A DNA stretch of 64,000 nucleotides from CAVTWD01 sp963738325 (GCA_963738325.1 CAVTWD010000001.1:992001-1056000); one strand, 5' to 3'; shown: positions 25,230-34,831, counted from the first letter of the stretch. Program-made: numbers and translations. The notes: a model not told the origin generated them from the sequence alone.

Positions 25230-26981
25230 GTGGCCGAGGACCCCGGCCGCCGCCAGGCGGACCGCGAGCAGAGCGAGCTGCGCGAGCACGCCCGCATGCT
25301 CGAAGAAGAGGTGGGATCGCTGCGGCGCAAACTGGCGGACGCCCCGAAGCGGGTGCGCACGCTGGAAGAGCGCCTGCTCGAGGCGAAGGGCCAGCTCGCC
25401 CAGGCCGTCTCCCAGAACGAGAAGCTTTCGTACACCCTGCGAGAGGCCCGGGAGCACATTGCCACGCTCCGCGAGGAGGTGGACAAGCTCACCCAGCCAC
25501 CCTCCGGCTACGGGGTCGTCGTCGGCAAGAACGACGACGGGACCATCGACGTCCTGTCGAGCGGGCGCAAGATGCGCGTCGCGCTCCATCCCGAGATCGA
25601 CGCCGACGAGCTCGAGCGGGGCCAGGAGGTCGTGCTCAACGAGAGCTTCAACGTGATCCTCGCCCGCGAGCCCGATGTGGCGGGAGAGGTCGTGACGCTC
25701 AAGGAGGTCATGGACGACGGCGTGCGGGCGATCGTGGTTGGGCGGGCCGACGAGGAGCGGGTGTGCGAGTTGTCCGACGCGCTCCGGGGCGTGCGCCTCC
25801 GCCCGGGCGACACGCTCCTGATGGACGTGCGCTCGGCGCTCCTGGTCGAGCGCCTGCCCCGGCCGGAGGTGGAGGATCTCCTCCTGGAAGAGGTCCCCGA
25901 CATCACCTACGCGGACGTCGGGGGGCTCGACGAGCAGATCGAGGCGATCGCCGACGCCGTCGAGTTGCCCTTCCTCTACCAGGAGCTCTTCGCCGAGCAT
26001 CGCCTGCCGGCCCCGAAGGGCATCCTCCTCTACGGGCCACCGGGGTGCGGCAAGACCTTGATCGCGAAGGCGGTCGCCAACTCCCTGGCCCAGAAGGTGG
26101 CTGACAAGATCGGCGAGGGCAAGGGACGCAGCTACTTCATCAACATCAAGGGTCCCGAGCTCCTCAACAAGTATGTGGGCGAGACCGAGCGCCAGATCCG
26201 CCTCGTGTTCCAGCGGGCGAGGGAGAAGAGCGAGGAGGGCTGGCCGGTCATCGTGTTCTTCGACGAGATGGACTCGATGTTCCGCACCCGCGGCTCGGGC
26301 ATCTCCTCCGACATGGAGTCCACGATCGTGCCGCAACTGCTGGCCGAGATCGACGGCGTGGAGGGCCTGAAGAACGTCATCGTCATCGGGGCCACCAACC
26401 GCGAAGACCTGATCGACCCGGCCATCCTGCGCCCGGGGCGCCTCGACGTGAAGATCAAGATCGAGCGGCCGAACAAGGAGGCCGCCCGCCAGATCTTCGC
26501 CCGCTACCTCACCACCGAGATCCCACTGTCCGACGACGAGGTGGGCCGGCACGGGGGCGGCATCGCCGCGGTCGAGGGGATGATCGCGGCCACCGTCGAC
26601 GAGATGTATCGCGAGGACGAGCACAACCGCTTCCTCGAGGTCACCTACCAGAACGGTGACAAGGAGGTCCTGTACTACAAGGACTTCGCCTCCGGCGCCA
26701 TGATCGAGAACATCGTCCGCCGGGCGAAGAAGCTCGCCATCAAACGCCTCATCGCCGGCGGCTCGAAGGGCGTCGCCACCAAGGACCTCGTCGACTCGAT
26801 CAAGCAGGAGTACAAGGAGCACGAGGACCTGCCCAACACCACGAATCCCGACGACTGGGCCAAGATCTCGGGGAAGAAGGGGGAGCGGATCGTGTTCATC
26901 CGCACCCTCGTCACCACCGAGCAGGACAAGCCCGAGGGCGGGCGCGCCATCGAGCGGGTGGCGACCGGCCAGTACCTCTGA
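25230..26981 (+). CDS. mpa: proteasome-activating AAA+ ATPase Mpa/ARC
   Basis: A 583-residue ATPase that forms hexamers on the 20S proteasome, binds Pup through its coiled coil and unfolds pupylated proteins. It has an N-terminal coiled coil (about 5-90: REHARMLEEEVGSLRRKL...REEVDKLTQPPSG), OB domains, and AAA motifs GPPGCGKT (Walker A) and IVFFDEMDSMF (Walker B). The second-region motif is RPGRLDVKIKIERP. The C-terminus GQYL matches the proteasome-docking tail of mycobacterial Mpa. It heads the plus-strand proteasome gene run; dop follows 80 nt later. Confidence 0.96.
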   Translation: MAEDPGRRQADREQSELREHARMLEEEVGSLRRKLADAPKRVRTLEERLLEAKGQLAQAVSQNEKLSYTLREAREHIATLREEVDKLTQPPSGYGVVVGKNDDGTIDVLSSGRKMRVALHPEIDADELERGQEVVLNESFNVILAREPDVAGEVVTLKEVMDDGVRAIVVGRADEERVCELSDALRGVRLRPGDTLLMDVRSALLVERLPRPEVEDLLLEEVPDITYADVGGLDEQIEAIADAVELPFLYQELFAEHRLPAPKGILLYGPPGCGKTLIAKAVANSLAQKVADKIGEGKGRSYFINIKGPELLNKYVGETERQIRLVFQRAREKSEEGWPVIVFFDEMDSMFRTRGSGISSDMESTIVPQLLAEIDGVEGLKNVIVIGATNREDLIDPAILRPGRLDVKIKIERPNKEAARQIFARYLTTEIPLSDDEVGRHGGGIAAVEGMIAATVDEMYREDEHNRFLEVTYQNGDKEVLYYKDFASGAMIENIVRRAKKLAIKRLIAGGSKGVATKDLVDSIKQEYKEHEDLPNTTNPDDWAKISGKKGERIVFIRTLVTTEQDKPEGGRAIERVATGQYL

Positions 26982-27061
26982 CGAAGGGGGAGGGAGCCCT
27001 CCCCGCGGGGGCTGGGGCGAACGACCCTTGCGCCGCAGGGAGCGAGCAGTAGGGTCGTCAC

Positions 27062-28548
27062 GTGGCCATCCGGAAGGTCCTCGGGATCGAGACGGAGTAC
27101 GGCATCCTCGTGCGCGGCGCGGGGGACGCCAACCCGATGGCCGCGTCGTCAGTCCTGATCAACTCCTACGTCGCGCAGCTCCACCGCCGGATCGGCTGGG
27201 ACTTCGAGGACGAGACTCCCGGGCGCGACGCGGCGGCTTCCTCGTCGAGGGTTCGCTGCCCCCGGACGTCGAGACGCACCTCGTGAACGCGGTCCTCACC
27301 AACGGGGCCCGCTACTACGTGGACCACGCCCACCCGGAGATCTCCACGCCCGAATGCGCCGACGCGCGCGAGGTCGTCGTCTTCGACAAGGCGGCCGAGG
27401 CGATCGTGCGCCAATCGATCGTGGCCGCCGCTCGCGTGCTGCCGCCCGGCGCCGAAGTGATCGTCCACAAGAACAACTCCGACGGCAAGGGCAACAGCTA
27501 CGGCTGCCACGAGAACTACCTCATGTCCCGCGACGTCCCCTTCGGTCGCATCGTGGCCCAGGTGACTCCACACTTCGTCACCCGCCAGGTCTACTGCGGC
27601 GCCGGCAAGGTCGGTTGCGAGGCGCCGGGGATGACGAGCGAGCAGGTTCCGTTCCAGCTCAGCCAGCGGGCCGACTTCTTCGAGGAGGAAGTGGGCCTCG
27701 AGACCACGCTGAAGCGGCCCATCGTCAACACCCGCGACGAGCCCCACTGCGACAGCCAGAAGTACCGCCGGCTCCATGTGATCGTCGGCGACGCCAACTT
27801 GGCCGAGGTGGCCACCTTCTTGAAGGTCGGCACCACGGCCATCGTGCTCGCCATGATCGAAGACGACGTGCTGCCGGCCGACCTCGCTCTCGACCGGCCC
27901 GTCCAGTCCATCAAGGACGTGTCGTGGGACCTCACGCTGGATCGCACCATCCCGACCCGCGACGGGCGCCAGGTGCGGCCCCTCGACGTCCAGTGGCAGC
28001 TGCTCGAGCACGCCCGGAAGTACGAGCGCGAGCGCGGGCTCGAATGCGTCGGTGAGGAGATCGGGGCGGAGGTGGTGAGGCGCTGGGAGGAAGTGCTGGC
28101 CACCCTGGAGGGCGACCGGCGAGACCTGGCCCGCCAGCTCGACTGGGTGGCCAAGGAGCGCATGGTGCTCGGCTACATGGACCGCCACGGGCTCGATTGG
28201 GGGGATCCACGCCTGCGGGCCCTCGATCTGCAGTACCACGACGTGCGCCCCGAGCGGTCGCTCTTCGCCCGGATGGGCATGGAGCGCATCACCGACGACG
28301 ACGAGGTGGAGCGGGCCATAACCGAGCCGCCGGCGAGCACGCGCGCCTACTTCCGCGGGCGGTGCCTGCAGAAATGGCCTGACGACATCGTGGCCGCCAA
28401 CTGGGATTCACTGGTCTTCGACGTCGGCGCCGATCCGTTGCGGCGGGTGCCGATGATGGAGCCGCTGCGTGGAACCGAGGCGCATGTGGGTAGCTTGATC
28501 GACGAGTGCACGACAGCAGCCGAGTTGCTGGACCGGCTCGGGTCGTAG
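27062..28548 (+). CDS. dop: depupylase/Pup deamidase Dop (frameshifted)
   Basis: Carboxylate-amine-ligase-fold enzyme that removes Pup from substrates and, where needed, deamidates Pup's C-terminal Gln. The N-terminal part has GIETEYG and WDFEDETPGRDA. After a break near 27232 it continues GFLVEGSLPPDVE, then LTNGARYYVDHAHPE with the catalytic Asp, KNNSDGKGNSYGCHENY, and RPIVNTRDEPH. Adding one missing base at GACGCGGCGGC restores ETPGRDARGF as in known Dop proteins. Total about 496 residues is normal. GTG 27062 has a TAGGGT box ending 6 nt upstream (leaderless). A one-base deletion error is the likely cause of the break. Confidence 0.93.
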
Positions 28549-28562
28549 GGAGACGAGCGGAC

Positions 28563-28757
28563 ATGGCAGAGAGGACACAGAAGCAGCGGCCGGCGCCGCA
28601 ACGCACCGAGGAGGTCGTGGAAGACGCGCCGGCACCCAGCAAGCAGGGGGAGAAGCTGAAGGAGGAGCTCGACGATCTGCTCGACGAGATCGACGACGTC
28701 CTCGAGGAGAACGCTGAAGAGTTCGTGAAGAGCTACATCCAAAAGGGCGGCGAGTAA
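28563..28757 (+). CDS. pup: prokaryotic ubiquitin-like protein Pup
   Basis: A 64-residue, largely disordered modifier that is attached through its C-terminal Glu to lysines of target proteins. It has the family core EELDDLLDEIDDVLEENAEEF and ends SYIQKGGE. The last residue is already Glu, so the GGQ-to-GGE deamidation by Dop is not needed here. ATG 28563 follows a GGGAGACGAG ribosome site and lies 14 nt after dop. Confidence 0.96.
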   Translation: MAERTQKQRPAPQRTEEVVEDAPAPSKQGEKLKEELDDLLDEIDDVLEENAEEFVKSYIQKGGE

Positions 28758-28817
28758 GGGCGGAGCCTGGCCGCCAACCGGTCAGGGGCCGGCACGGCCG
28801 GTAGCCTGCGGCCACCT

Positions 28818-29597
28818 ATGTCCATGCCCATCTTCCCCCCGGCTGACGATCCGGGGCCCAGCTTCCCGAACCTCCTTCAGCGGGCCGGGCTGTCGCCGTT
28901 CCCCACGGTGGGAGACGGCCGCGTCGAGGTTCCCCATGCCACGACCTGTGTGGCGCTGCGCTATGCCGACGGGGTGGTGATGGCGGGGGATCGGCGGGCC
29001 ACGGCGGGCAACCTCATCAGTCACCGGACGATGGAGAAGGTGCTGCCGGCCGACCGCTACAGCGGCGTGGCCATCGCCGGCGCGGCCGGTCCGGCCATGG
29101 AGATGGTCAAGCTGTTCCAGCTGCAGCTCGAGCACTACGAGAAGGTCGAAGGGGTCGCCCTCAGCCTCGACGGCAAGGCCAACCAGCTCTCGTTGATGGT
29201 GCGCGGCAACCTCGGTGCCGCGATGCAGGGGATGGTCGTGGTGCCGATCTTCGGTGGGTACGACAGGCGGCGACATACGGGCCGGCTGTTCGACTATGAC
29301 GTCACCGGCGGTCGCTACGAGGAGCGCGACATGGTGGCGACCGGCTCGGGCAGCCTCCATGCCGGCACGGTGATCAAGGTCGGCTTTCGCGACGGCATGT
29401 CACGCGACGAGGCCATCGACCTGTGCGTCAAGGCGCTGTGGGTGGCGGCGGACAACGACTCGGCGACCGGCGGCCCCGACCCGTTGCGGGGCATCTACCC
29501 GGTTGTCGCCACCATCACCGCCGAAGGCTTCGAGCCGGTGACGGATGCCGAGCTCGCGGAGCGCTTCGCCCGTATCGCCGCGGAGGTGCACCCATGA
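28818..29597 (+). CDS. prcB: 20S proteasome beta subunit PrcB
   Basis: A 259-residue Ntn-hydrolase. A propeptide of about 41 residues ends at VPHA, and cleavage exposes Thr42 in TTCVALRYADGVVMAGDRRAT as the catalytic nucleophile, with Asp and Lys partners in AGDRRA and the HRTMEKV region. The C-terminal half, with YDVTGGRYEERDMVATGSGS, is typical. ATG 28818 has a TAGCCT box ending 10 nt upstream, suggesting its own start besides readthrough from pup. It overlaps prcA by 4 nt. Confidence 0.95.
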   Translation: MSMPIFPPADDPGPSFPNLLQRAGLSPFPTVGDGRVEVPHATTCVALRYADGVVMAGDRRATAGNLISHRTMEKVLPADRYSGVAIAGAAGPAMEMVKLFQLQLEHYEKVEGVALSLDGKANQLSLMVRGNLGAAMQGMVVVPIFGGYDRRRHTGRLFDYDVTGGRYEERDMVATGSGSLHAGTVIKVGFRDGMSRDEAIDLCVKALWVAADNDSATGGPDPLRGIYPVVATITAEGFEPVTDAELAERFARIAAEVHP

Positions 29598-30349
29598 CGC
29601 TGCCCTTCTACGTCGCGCCCGAGCAGGTGATGAAGGACCGGGCCGACTACGCCCGGAAGGGCATCGCCCGGGGGCGCGGGCTGGTCGCGGTGAGCTACGA
29701 CGACGGCATCGTGATCGTGGCCGAGAACCCGAGCAACACGTTGCGGAAGGTGAGCGAGATCTACGACCGCATCGCGTTCGCGGGTGTCGGCAAGTACAAC
29801 GAGTACGACCAGCTGCGGGTGGCGGGCGTGCGGGCCGCCGACTTGAAGGGCTACCAGTTCAGCCGCGACGATGTGGATGCGCGCAGCCTGGCCAACCAGT
29901 ACTCGCAGATCCTCGGGCAGATCTTCACCCACGAGATGAAACCGATGGAGGTGGAGATCCTCGTGGCCGAAGTGGGGCACGCCCCCGACGGCGCCGACGA
30001 CGTGGTGTTCCGCATCCTCTACGACGGCACCGTCATGGACGAGCGGCGCTACAGCGTGCTCGGAGGCGACGCCGACACGGTGGACGACCGCGTCGAGGCC
30101 GGCTTCGCCGACGCCATGCCGCTGGCCGACGCCGTGAAACTGGCCGCCTCGTCCCTGGCCGGCTCCGAGCGGACGCTCGGCGCCGATGACCTCGAGGCGG
30201 CCGTGCTCTCCCGCAGCAACGGCCGGCGCTGCTTCCATCGCCTCGGCGACGCCGAGATAGTCGCTCTGCTCGGCCAGGCCGAGCTGCCCCCACCCGCCCC
30301 CGCCCCCGAGTCCTCGCCGGCTCCTCAGGACGATGGGGGGCCTGAATAG
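29594..30349 (+). CDS. prcA: 20S proteasome alpha subunit PrcA
   Basis: A 251-residue alpha subunit that forms the gated outer rings. It has MTLPFYVAPEQVMKDRADYARKGI (the N-terminal gate and first helix), GLVAVSYDDGIVIVAENPS and IYDRIAFAGVGKYNEYD. The last 35 or so residues are Pro/Glu/Asp-rich (PPPAPAPESSPAP) and probably disordered, as in other actinobacterial PrcA proteins. ATG 29594 overlaps the prcB stop, keeping alpha and beta output balanced. Confidence 0.95.
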   Translation: MTLPFYVAPEQVMKDRADYARKGIARGRGLVAVSYDDGIVIVAENPSNTLRKVSEIYDRIAFAGVGKYNEYDQLRVAGVRAADLKGYQFSRDDVDARSLANQYSQILGQIFTHEMKPMEVEILVAEVGHAPDGADDVVFRILYDGTVMDERRYSVLGGDADTVDDRVEAGFADAMPLADAVKLAASSLAGSERTLGADDLEAAVLSRSNGRRCFHRLGDAEIVALLGQAELPPPAPAPESSPAPQDDGGPE

Positions 30350-30394
30350 CACCGTGGAGGCCAACGGGCCTCTTCTGCCCGTCGCTGAGTCCAC

Positions 30395-30991
30395 ATGGGC
30401 AAGCTGATCTACTCGGCGATCGCGTCGCTCGATGGCTACGTGGCCGACGGGTCCGGCAATTTCGACTGGGCGGTGCCGGACGGGGAGGTGCACGCCTTCG
30501 TCAACGACCTCGAGCGGTCGGTCGGGACCTACCTCTACGGGCGCCGGATGTACGAGGTGATGGTCGCCTGGGAGTCACCGTCGGCCTCCGCTGGCCAGCC
30601 GGCATTCGTGAAGGACTACGCGAAGATCTGGCAGGAGGCCGACAAGGTCGTCTACTCGAAGACGCTGGCGGCGGCATCGAGCGCCAGAACGCGCGTCGAG
30701 CGGGACTTCGACGTGGAAGCCGTCCGGCAGATGAAGGCGGCCGCGCCCCGTGATCTCAGCGTCGGCGGCCCCGACCTCGCCGGCCACGCCATCAGGGCCG
30801 GCTTGGTCGACGACTACCACATGATCGTGGTCCCGGTCCTGGTGGGCGCAGGAAAGCGGGCGCTCCCCGACCACGCCCGCCGAGACCTGGAGCTCGTGGA
30901 CGAGCGGCGCTTCGGCAACGGCATGGTTCACCTCCACTACCGAGCGTTGGCCGCCGCACCCGCTCAGCCCGGCGCGACCGCGGGCTCCTGA
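30395..30991 (+). CDS. dihydrofolate-reductase-fold protein (RibD C-terminal domain family)
   Basis: A 198-residue protein starting LIYSAIASLDGYVADGSGNFDW, followed by YGRRMYEVM, VYSKTL, SVGGPDLAGHAIRAGLVDDY and a C-terminal VPVLVGAGKRALPD. This is the common stand-alone RibD_C/DHFR-like reductase that binds NADPH; its substrate is generally unknown. It lies between prcA and pafA, an insertion relative to mycobacterial order, with no sign of a proteasome role. ATG 30395 chosen from family start. Confidence 0.85.
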   Translation: MGKLIYSAIASLDGYVADGSGNFDWAVPDGEVHAFVNDLERSVGTYLYGRRMYEVMVAWESPSASAGQPAFVKDYAKIWQEADKVVYSKTLAAASSARTRVERDFDVEAVRQMKAAAPRDLSVGGPDLAGHAIRAGLVDDYHMIVVPVLVGAGKRALPDHARRDLELVDERRFGNGMVHLHYRALAAAPAQPGATAGS

Positions 30992-31056
30992 CCGCGAGGC
31001 GCGGCGCGACCGGCGTTGGAGGACAGCGGCCCGAGCGCCGCTGAGCGGTTTGGGCC

Positions 31057-31416
31057 TCAGGGCGCTTCGGTGGGGACGGGCTGGCGCGCCGGTGGCGTGC
31101 CCATCCCTGATCCCGCCGCGACACGAGCGACGGCGAAGACGGCGAGGGCCACGATGGCGAGCAACACGAACCACAGCGCGAGTGGCGCCCGGCCGGCGCT
31201 GGCAGGCTCCGAGTCGTGCTCGAGGGCGAGCACGTCGCGGGCCGTCTCGTAGTCCGCCTCGTCGACGTAGACCTGCACCGGACCGAGGGGATAGGGGCCG
31301 TCGATCCCACCCCGGAGCTCCCACACCACGCCTTCAGCACCCAGGCGGGCGGCCAGGAGGCGCGCCTCCGCCGCCCCCCCGACCATCGTGAGGCAAACCA
31401 TCCGGCCCGTGGCCAC
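31057..31416 (-). CDS. DUF2007-like protein with one membrane helix
   Basis: A 119-residue protein. The N-terminal 65 residues (VCLTMVGGAAEARLLAARLGAEGV, VQVYVDEADYETARDVL) have the ferredoxin-like pattern of DUF2007 putative signal-transducing domains. A membrane span (LALWFVLLAIVALAVFAVARV) and a short Pro-rich tail follow. It is antisense to its neighbours. Function unknown. Confidence 0.7.
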   Translation of the reverse strand: MATGRMVCLTMVGGAAEARLLAARLGAEGVVWELRGGIDGPYPLGPVQVYVDEADYETARDVLALEHDSEPASAGRAPLALWFVLLAIVALAVFAVARVAAGSGMGTPPARQPVPTEAP

Positions 31417-31490
31417 GCACTGACGCTACCGCCACGGGCTGCTCGCCGGGGTCCCACCTCCGATCGGCACTCCGGCGCCGACCCTGGCGG

Positions 31491-31496
31491 TACCGT
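31491..31496 (+). promoter_or_regulatory. -10 box of pafA
   Basis: TACCGT ends 6 nt before GTG 31503 and touches the alternative GTG 31497. This supports a leaderless transcript and start 31503, which also matches the N-terminus of known PafA proteins. Confidence 0.5.
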
Positions 31497-31502
31497 GTGT
31501 CC

Positions 31503-32861
31503 GTGGAGCGGCGCATCTTCGGGCTCGAGAACGAGTACGGCGTCACGTGCACGCTCCGCGGCCAGCGGCGGCTGAGCCCCGACGAGGTGGCCCGCTACCT
31601 GTTCCGCCGGGTGGTGTCGTGGGGCCGGAGCTCGAACGTGTTCCTGGCCAATGGGGCCCGCCTCTACCTCGACGTCGGCTCCCACCCGGAGTACGCCACT
31701 CCCGAGTGCGACTCGATCTACGACCTCGTCGTCCACGACAAGGCGGGTGAGCGGATCTTGGAGCAGCTCCTTGGCAGCGCCGAGCTGCGCCTGCGGGAAG
31801 AGGGAATCCGGGGCGTCATCTACCTCTTCAAGAACAACACCGACTCAGCGGGCAACTCCTACGGATGTCACGAGAACTACCTCACGAGCCGGCGAGACGA
31901 CCTCGCGTACTACGCCGAAGTGCTGATCCCCTTCTTCGTGAGCCGTCAGATCTACGCCGGCGCGGGCAAGGTGCTCCAGACGGCACGCGGGCCGATCTAC
32001 TGCATCGCGCAACGGGCCGAGCACATCTGGGAAGGGGTGTCGTCGGCCACCACTCGCAGCCGCCCGATCATCAACACCCGTGACGAGCCCCATGCCGACG
32101 CGGAGCGCTACCGCCGGCTCCATGTCATCGTCGGTGACTCGAACATGAGCGAGTACACGACGTTCCTCAAGGTGGGGGCCACGTCGATCATGCTCAGGAT
32201 GCTCGAGGACCCTTCCGTCGTGCTGCGCGACATGACGCTCGAGAACCCCATCCGGGCCATCCGCGAGATCAGCCACGACATGACCTGCCGCAGGTCGGTT
32301 CGCCTCGCCAACGGCCGGGAGGTGAGCGCGCTCGACATCCAACGCGAGTACCTGGACCGCGCCCTGCGCTATGCCGACGCCAAAGGGTTCGGGCCGCTCG
32401 AGGTCAAGGCGCTGGAGATGTGGGAGCACTGCGTCACCCAGATCGAGAAGGACCCCCTGGAGCTTGACCGTGAGATCGACTGGGTCATCAAGTACCGGTT
32501 GCTCGATGCGTATCGCGCCCGCCACGACCTCGCCCTCGGCAACCCCACCATTGCCTTGATGGACCTGCAGTACCACGACGTGAACCGCGACCGCAGCCTG
32601 TTCTACAAGCTCCAGCACCGCGGGTTCGTCGAGCGGATGTGCACCGATGTCGACATCGACGAGGCGATCGACGTGCCGCCGCAGACGACCCGGGCGCGGT
32701 TGCGGGGTGAGTTCATCCGCCGGGCCAAAGAGCGCAAGCGCGACTACACCGTCGACTGGGTCCACCTGAAGCTGAACGATCAAGCCCAACGCACGGTCTT
32801 GTGCAAGGACCCCTTCAAGTCCCGCGACGAGCGGGTCGAGAAGCTCATTGCCTCGCTTTGA
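31503..32861 (+). CDS. pafA: Pup ligase PafA
   Basis: A 452-residue ligase that joins Pup's C-terminal Glu to substrate lysines using ATP. It is a glutamine-synthetase-fold relative of Dop. Visible motifs are RRIFGLENEYGVTCT with the metal-binding Glu, FLANGARLYLDVGSHPEYAT with the catalytic Asp, KNNTDSAGNSYGCHENY and RPIINTRDEPHADAE. The tail DWVHLKLNDQAQRTVLCKDPF is nearly invariant. It lacks the Dop loop, separating it from dop at 27 kb. It lies 1.1 kb downstream of prcA rather than beside pup, as in mycobacteria. Confidence 0.96.
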   Translation: MERRIFGLENEYGVTCTLRGQRRLSPDEVARYLFRRVVSWGRSSNVFLANGARLYLDVGSHPEYATPECDSIYDLVVHDKAGERILEQLLGSAELRLREEGIRGVIYLFKNNTDSAGNSYGCHENYLTSRRDDLAYYAEVLIPFFVSRQIYAGAGKVLQTARGPIYCIAQRAEHIWEGVSSATTRSRPIINTRDEPHADAERYRRLHVIVGDSNMSEYTTFLKVGATSIMLRMLEDPSVVLRDMTLENPIRAIREISHDMTCRRSVRLANGREVSALDIQREYLDRALRYADAKGFGPLEVKALEMWEHCVTQIEKDPLELDREIDWVIKYRLLDAYRARHDLALGNPTIALMDLQYHDVNRDRSLFYKLQHRGFVERMCTDVDIDEAIDVPPQTTRARLRGEFIRRAKERKRDYTVDWVHLKLNDQAQRTVLCKDPFKSRDERVEKLIASL

Positions 32862-33088
32862 CCGGCGGACCTGCAGGGGCCGTCGGGCCTTGCCGCCGAG
32901 TTCTCGTCGTTCGAGGCCGTCGCGTCCTGCCGCCGCCGCCCCCCGGCTCCGGCGCCGGCCAGCGCCGCCGCCCCGGGGGCATCGCCCGGGGGCGTCAGCC
33001 AACGGCCCGCGCCTGCGGCCCGCGCTTGGTACCACTGCCGCCCGCGGCGGCACCACGCGCCGGCGCGCTTCCGCTATCCCGTCGGCTG

Positions 33089-34153
33089 ATGCCTAGCTTC
33101 GAGACGCGGGTTGTCGGCCAGCTCGTGGCCGAGCGACGGGGGCTGCAGCGGGTGCTGCTCGACGACGGCAGCCGCGCCTACGTGCTGACGCAGCTCATCG
33201 GGACGGTGGCGGCCGGCGACCGCGTCGTGGTCAACACCACCGCGGTGGATCTCGGGCTCGGCACGGGAGGTTGGCACGTCGTGCACTGGAACCTCTCACG
33301 CGACGGGTGGTCCGAGCCGGGCCCCGGGCACATCATGAAGCTCCGATACACGAGCCTCCAGGTGGACACCGGCGCCGCCGAGGAGGCCGTGGCCGAGGAC
33401 CCCGAGCTGCCCGTGGCCGACCTCAGGGACCGTCCCGTCGTGTGCTGCGGGCTGCACAGCCAGGTGGCCTGCGTCGCCGCGGTGCTGAAGCACCTCTCAC
33501 CTCGCTGCCAGCTGACCTATGTGATGACCGAGGCCGCCGGCCTGGCGCTGGCCCTGTCGGATCTCGTGGCCGCGCTCAGGGAGCGGGGTCTGCTCGAGGC
33601 CACCATCACGGCAGGGCAGGCCTTTGGCGGCGAGCGGGAGGCGGTGAACCTTCCGTCTGCGCTCGCGCTGGCCGACGGCGACGCCATGGTGGTCGCTCCG
33701 GGGCCTGGCGTGGTCGGCACGGGCACCGCCCTGGGGGCCAGCGCCCTCGAGCTCGCGCCGATGGTCGACATGGTCGCCGCCCTTGGTGGCACCCCCATCG
33801 TCGCGTTGCGCTACTCCGAGGTTGATGCACGGCCCCGGCATCGCGGCGTGAGCCGCCAGACGCTCGTCGCGCTCTCGCTGGCCGCGCGGCCCGCAGTCCT
33901 CGCCGTACCCGAAGGCCCTCACGCCGATCGCATCGCCACCGAGCTGAAGGCGGCCGGGCTCGACGAGCACCATCGAATCGAGCTGGTCGAGGTGCCCGAT
34001 GTGGTCGAGCTCCTCGATGCAGCCGGTCTCGACGTCACCACGATGGGGCGCACGGCGCGCGACGATCCAGGCTTCTTCGCCGTCACTGCAGCTGCCGGCG
34101 CGGTCGCGGCGCGCGCCCTTGGCGATTCCAGACCCTCCGGTAGCGTGGCGTAG
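33089..34153 (+). CDS. DUF3866-like hypothetical protein
   Basis: A 354-residue cytoplasmic protein matching the actinobacterial/firmicute DUF3866 pattern. It has VLLDDGSRAYVLTQLIG near the start, GHIMKLRYTSLQVDT, VVCCGLHSQVACVAAVL and FGGEREAVNLPSAL. GPGVVGTGTALG and RHRGVSRQT follow. No catalytic residue is established for the family. A TATCCC box ends 8 nt before ATG 33089. The 227 bp before it, after pafA, holds only GC-rich sequence with an unconvincing open frame. In mycobacteria this position holds pafB/pafC, which are absent here. Confidence 0.75.
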   Translation: MPSFETRVVGQLVAERRGLQRVLLDDGSRAYVLTQLIGTVAAGDRVVVNTTAVDLGLGTGGWHVVHWNLSRDGWSEPGPGHIMKLRYTSLQVDTGAAEEAVAEDPELPVADLRDRPVVCCGLHSQVACVAAVLKHLSPRCQLTYVMTEAAGLALALSDLVAALRERGLLEATITAGQAFGGEREAVNLPSALALADGDAMVVAPGPGVVGTGTALGASALELAPMVDMVAALGGTPIVALRYSEVDARPRHRGVSRQTLVALSLAARPAVLAVPEGPHADRIATELKAAGLDEHHRIELVEVPDVVELLDAAGLDVTTMGRTARDDPGFFAVTAAAGAVAARALGDSRPSGSVA

Positions 34154-34825
34154 ATGGCTTCGCTCGACGACGGCACGGAACCCGCGCCGGATCCGGCCGT
34201 CGGCGAGGACTCCTTCGCTGCCGTCGGTCCGCCGCTCGAGGAACCGGTGACCGCCGACGTCGCGCCCCCTGGCCGGAAGCGCAAGAAGAAGAAGTCCTCC
34301 GGTACGCGCTCGATCATCGAATGGGGCCTGGTCATCGGCGGTGCGCTGCTGGTGGCGTTCCTCATCCGGACGTTCCTGCTGGCGGCCTTCTACATCCCGT
34401 CCGAGTCGATGGTCCCGACGCTGCAGAAGGGCGATCGGGTTCTCGTCAACAAGTTGAGCTACAAGCTGCACCCCATCCACCGCGGTGACATCGTGGTCTT
34501 CGAACGGCCACCCAACGAGCCGGACAACGGGATCGAGGACTACATCAAGCGGGTCATCGGTTTGCCGGGTGAGACGGTCCAGGGCAAAGGCGGCCACGTC
34601 ATCGTGAACGGGCGACTCCTCGACGAGCCCTACCTCGACGCGGAGAACAAGGACGCCACGACGGACTTCGGGCCGGTCACGATCAACTCCGGCGAGATCT
34701 GGGTGATGGGGGACAACCGCGTCGTCTCGGTCGACAGCCGATCGTTCGGAGCGATTCCCGAGAGCAAGGTGGTGGGCCGCGCCTTCTTGCGCATCTGGCC
34801 GCTCAACCACCTGGGCTTCCTGTAG
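34154..34825 (+). CDS. lepB: signal peptidase I
   Basis: A 223-residue type I signal peptidase. A disordered N-terminus ends in a basic patch (RKRKKKKSS), followed by one membrane helix (GLVIGGALLVAFLIRTFLLA). The catalytic Ser is in IPSESMVPTL and the Lys in DYIKRVIGLPGE; box E is MGDNRVVSVDSRSFG. It would release exported proteins after Sec or Tat transport. TAGCGT (34141-34146) ends 7 nt before ATG 34154, so it is probably leaderless although it starts right after the preceding stop. Confidence 0.93.
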   Translation: MASLDDGTEPAPDPAVGEDSFAAVGPPLEEPVTADVAPPGRKRKKKKSSGTRSIIEWGLVIGGALLVAFLIRTFLLAAFYIPSESMVPTLQKGDRVLVNKLSYKLHPIHRGDIVVFERPPNEPDNGIEDYIKRVIGLPGETVQGKGGHVIVNGRLLDEPYLDAENKDATTDFGPVTINSGEIWVMGDNRVVSVDSRSFGAIPESKVVGRAFLRIWPLNHLGFL

Positions 34826-34831
34826 CGCCCG

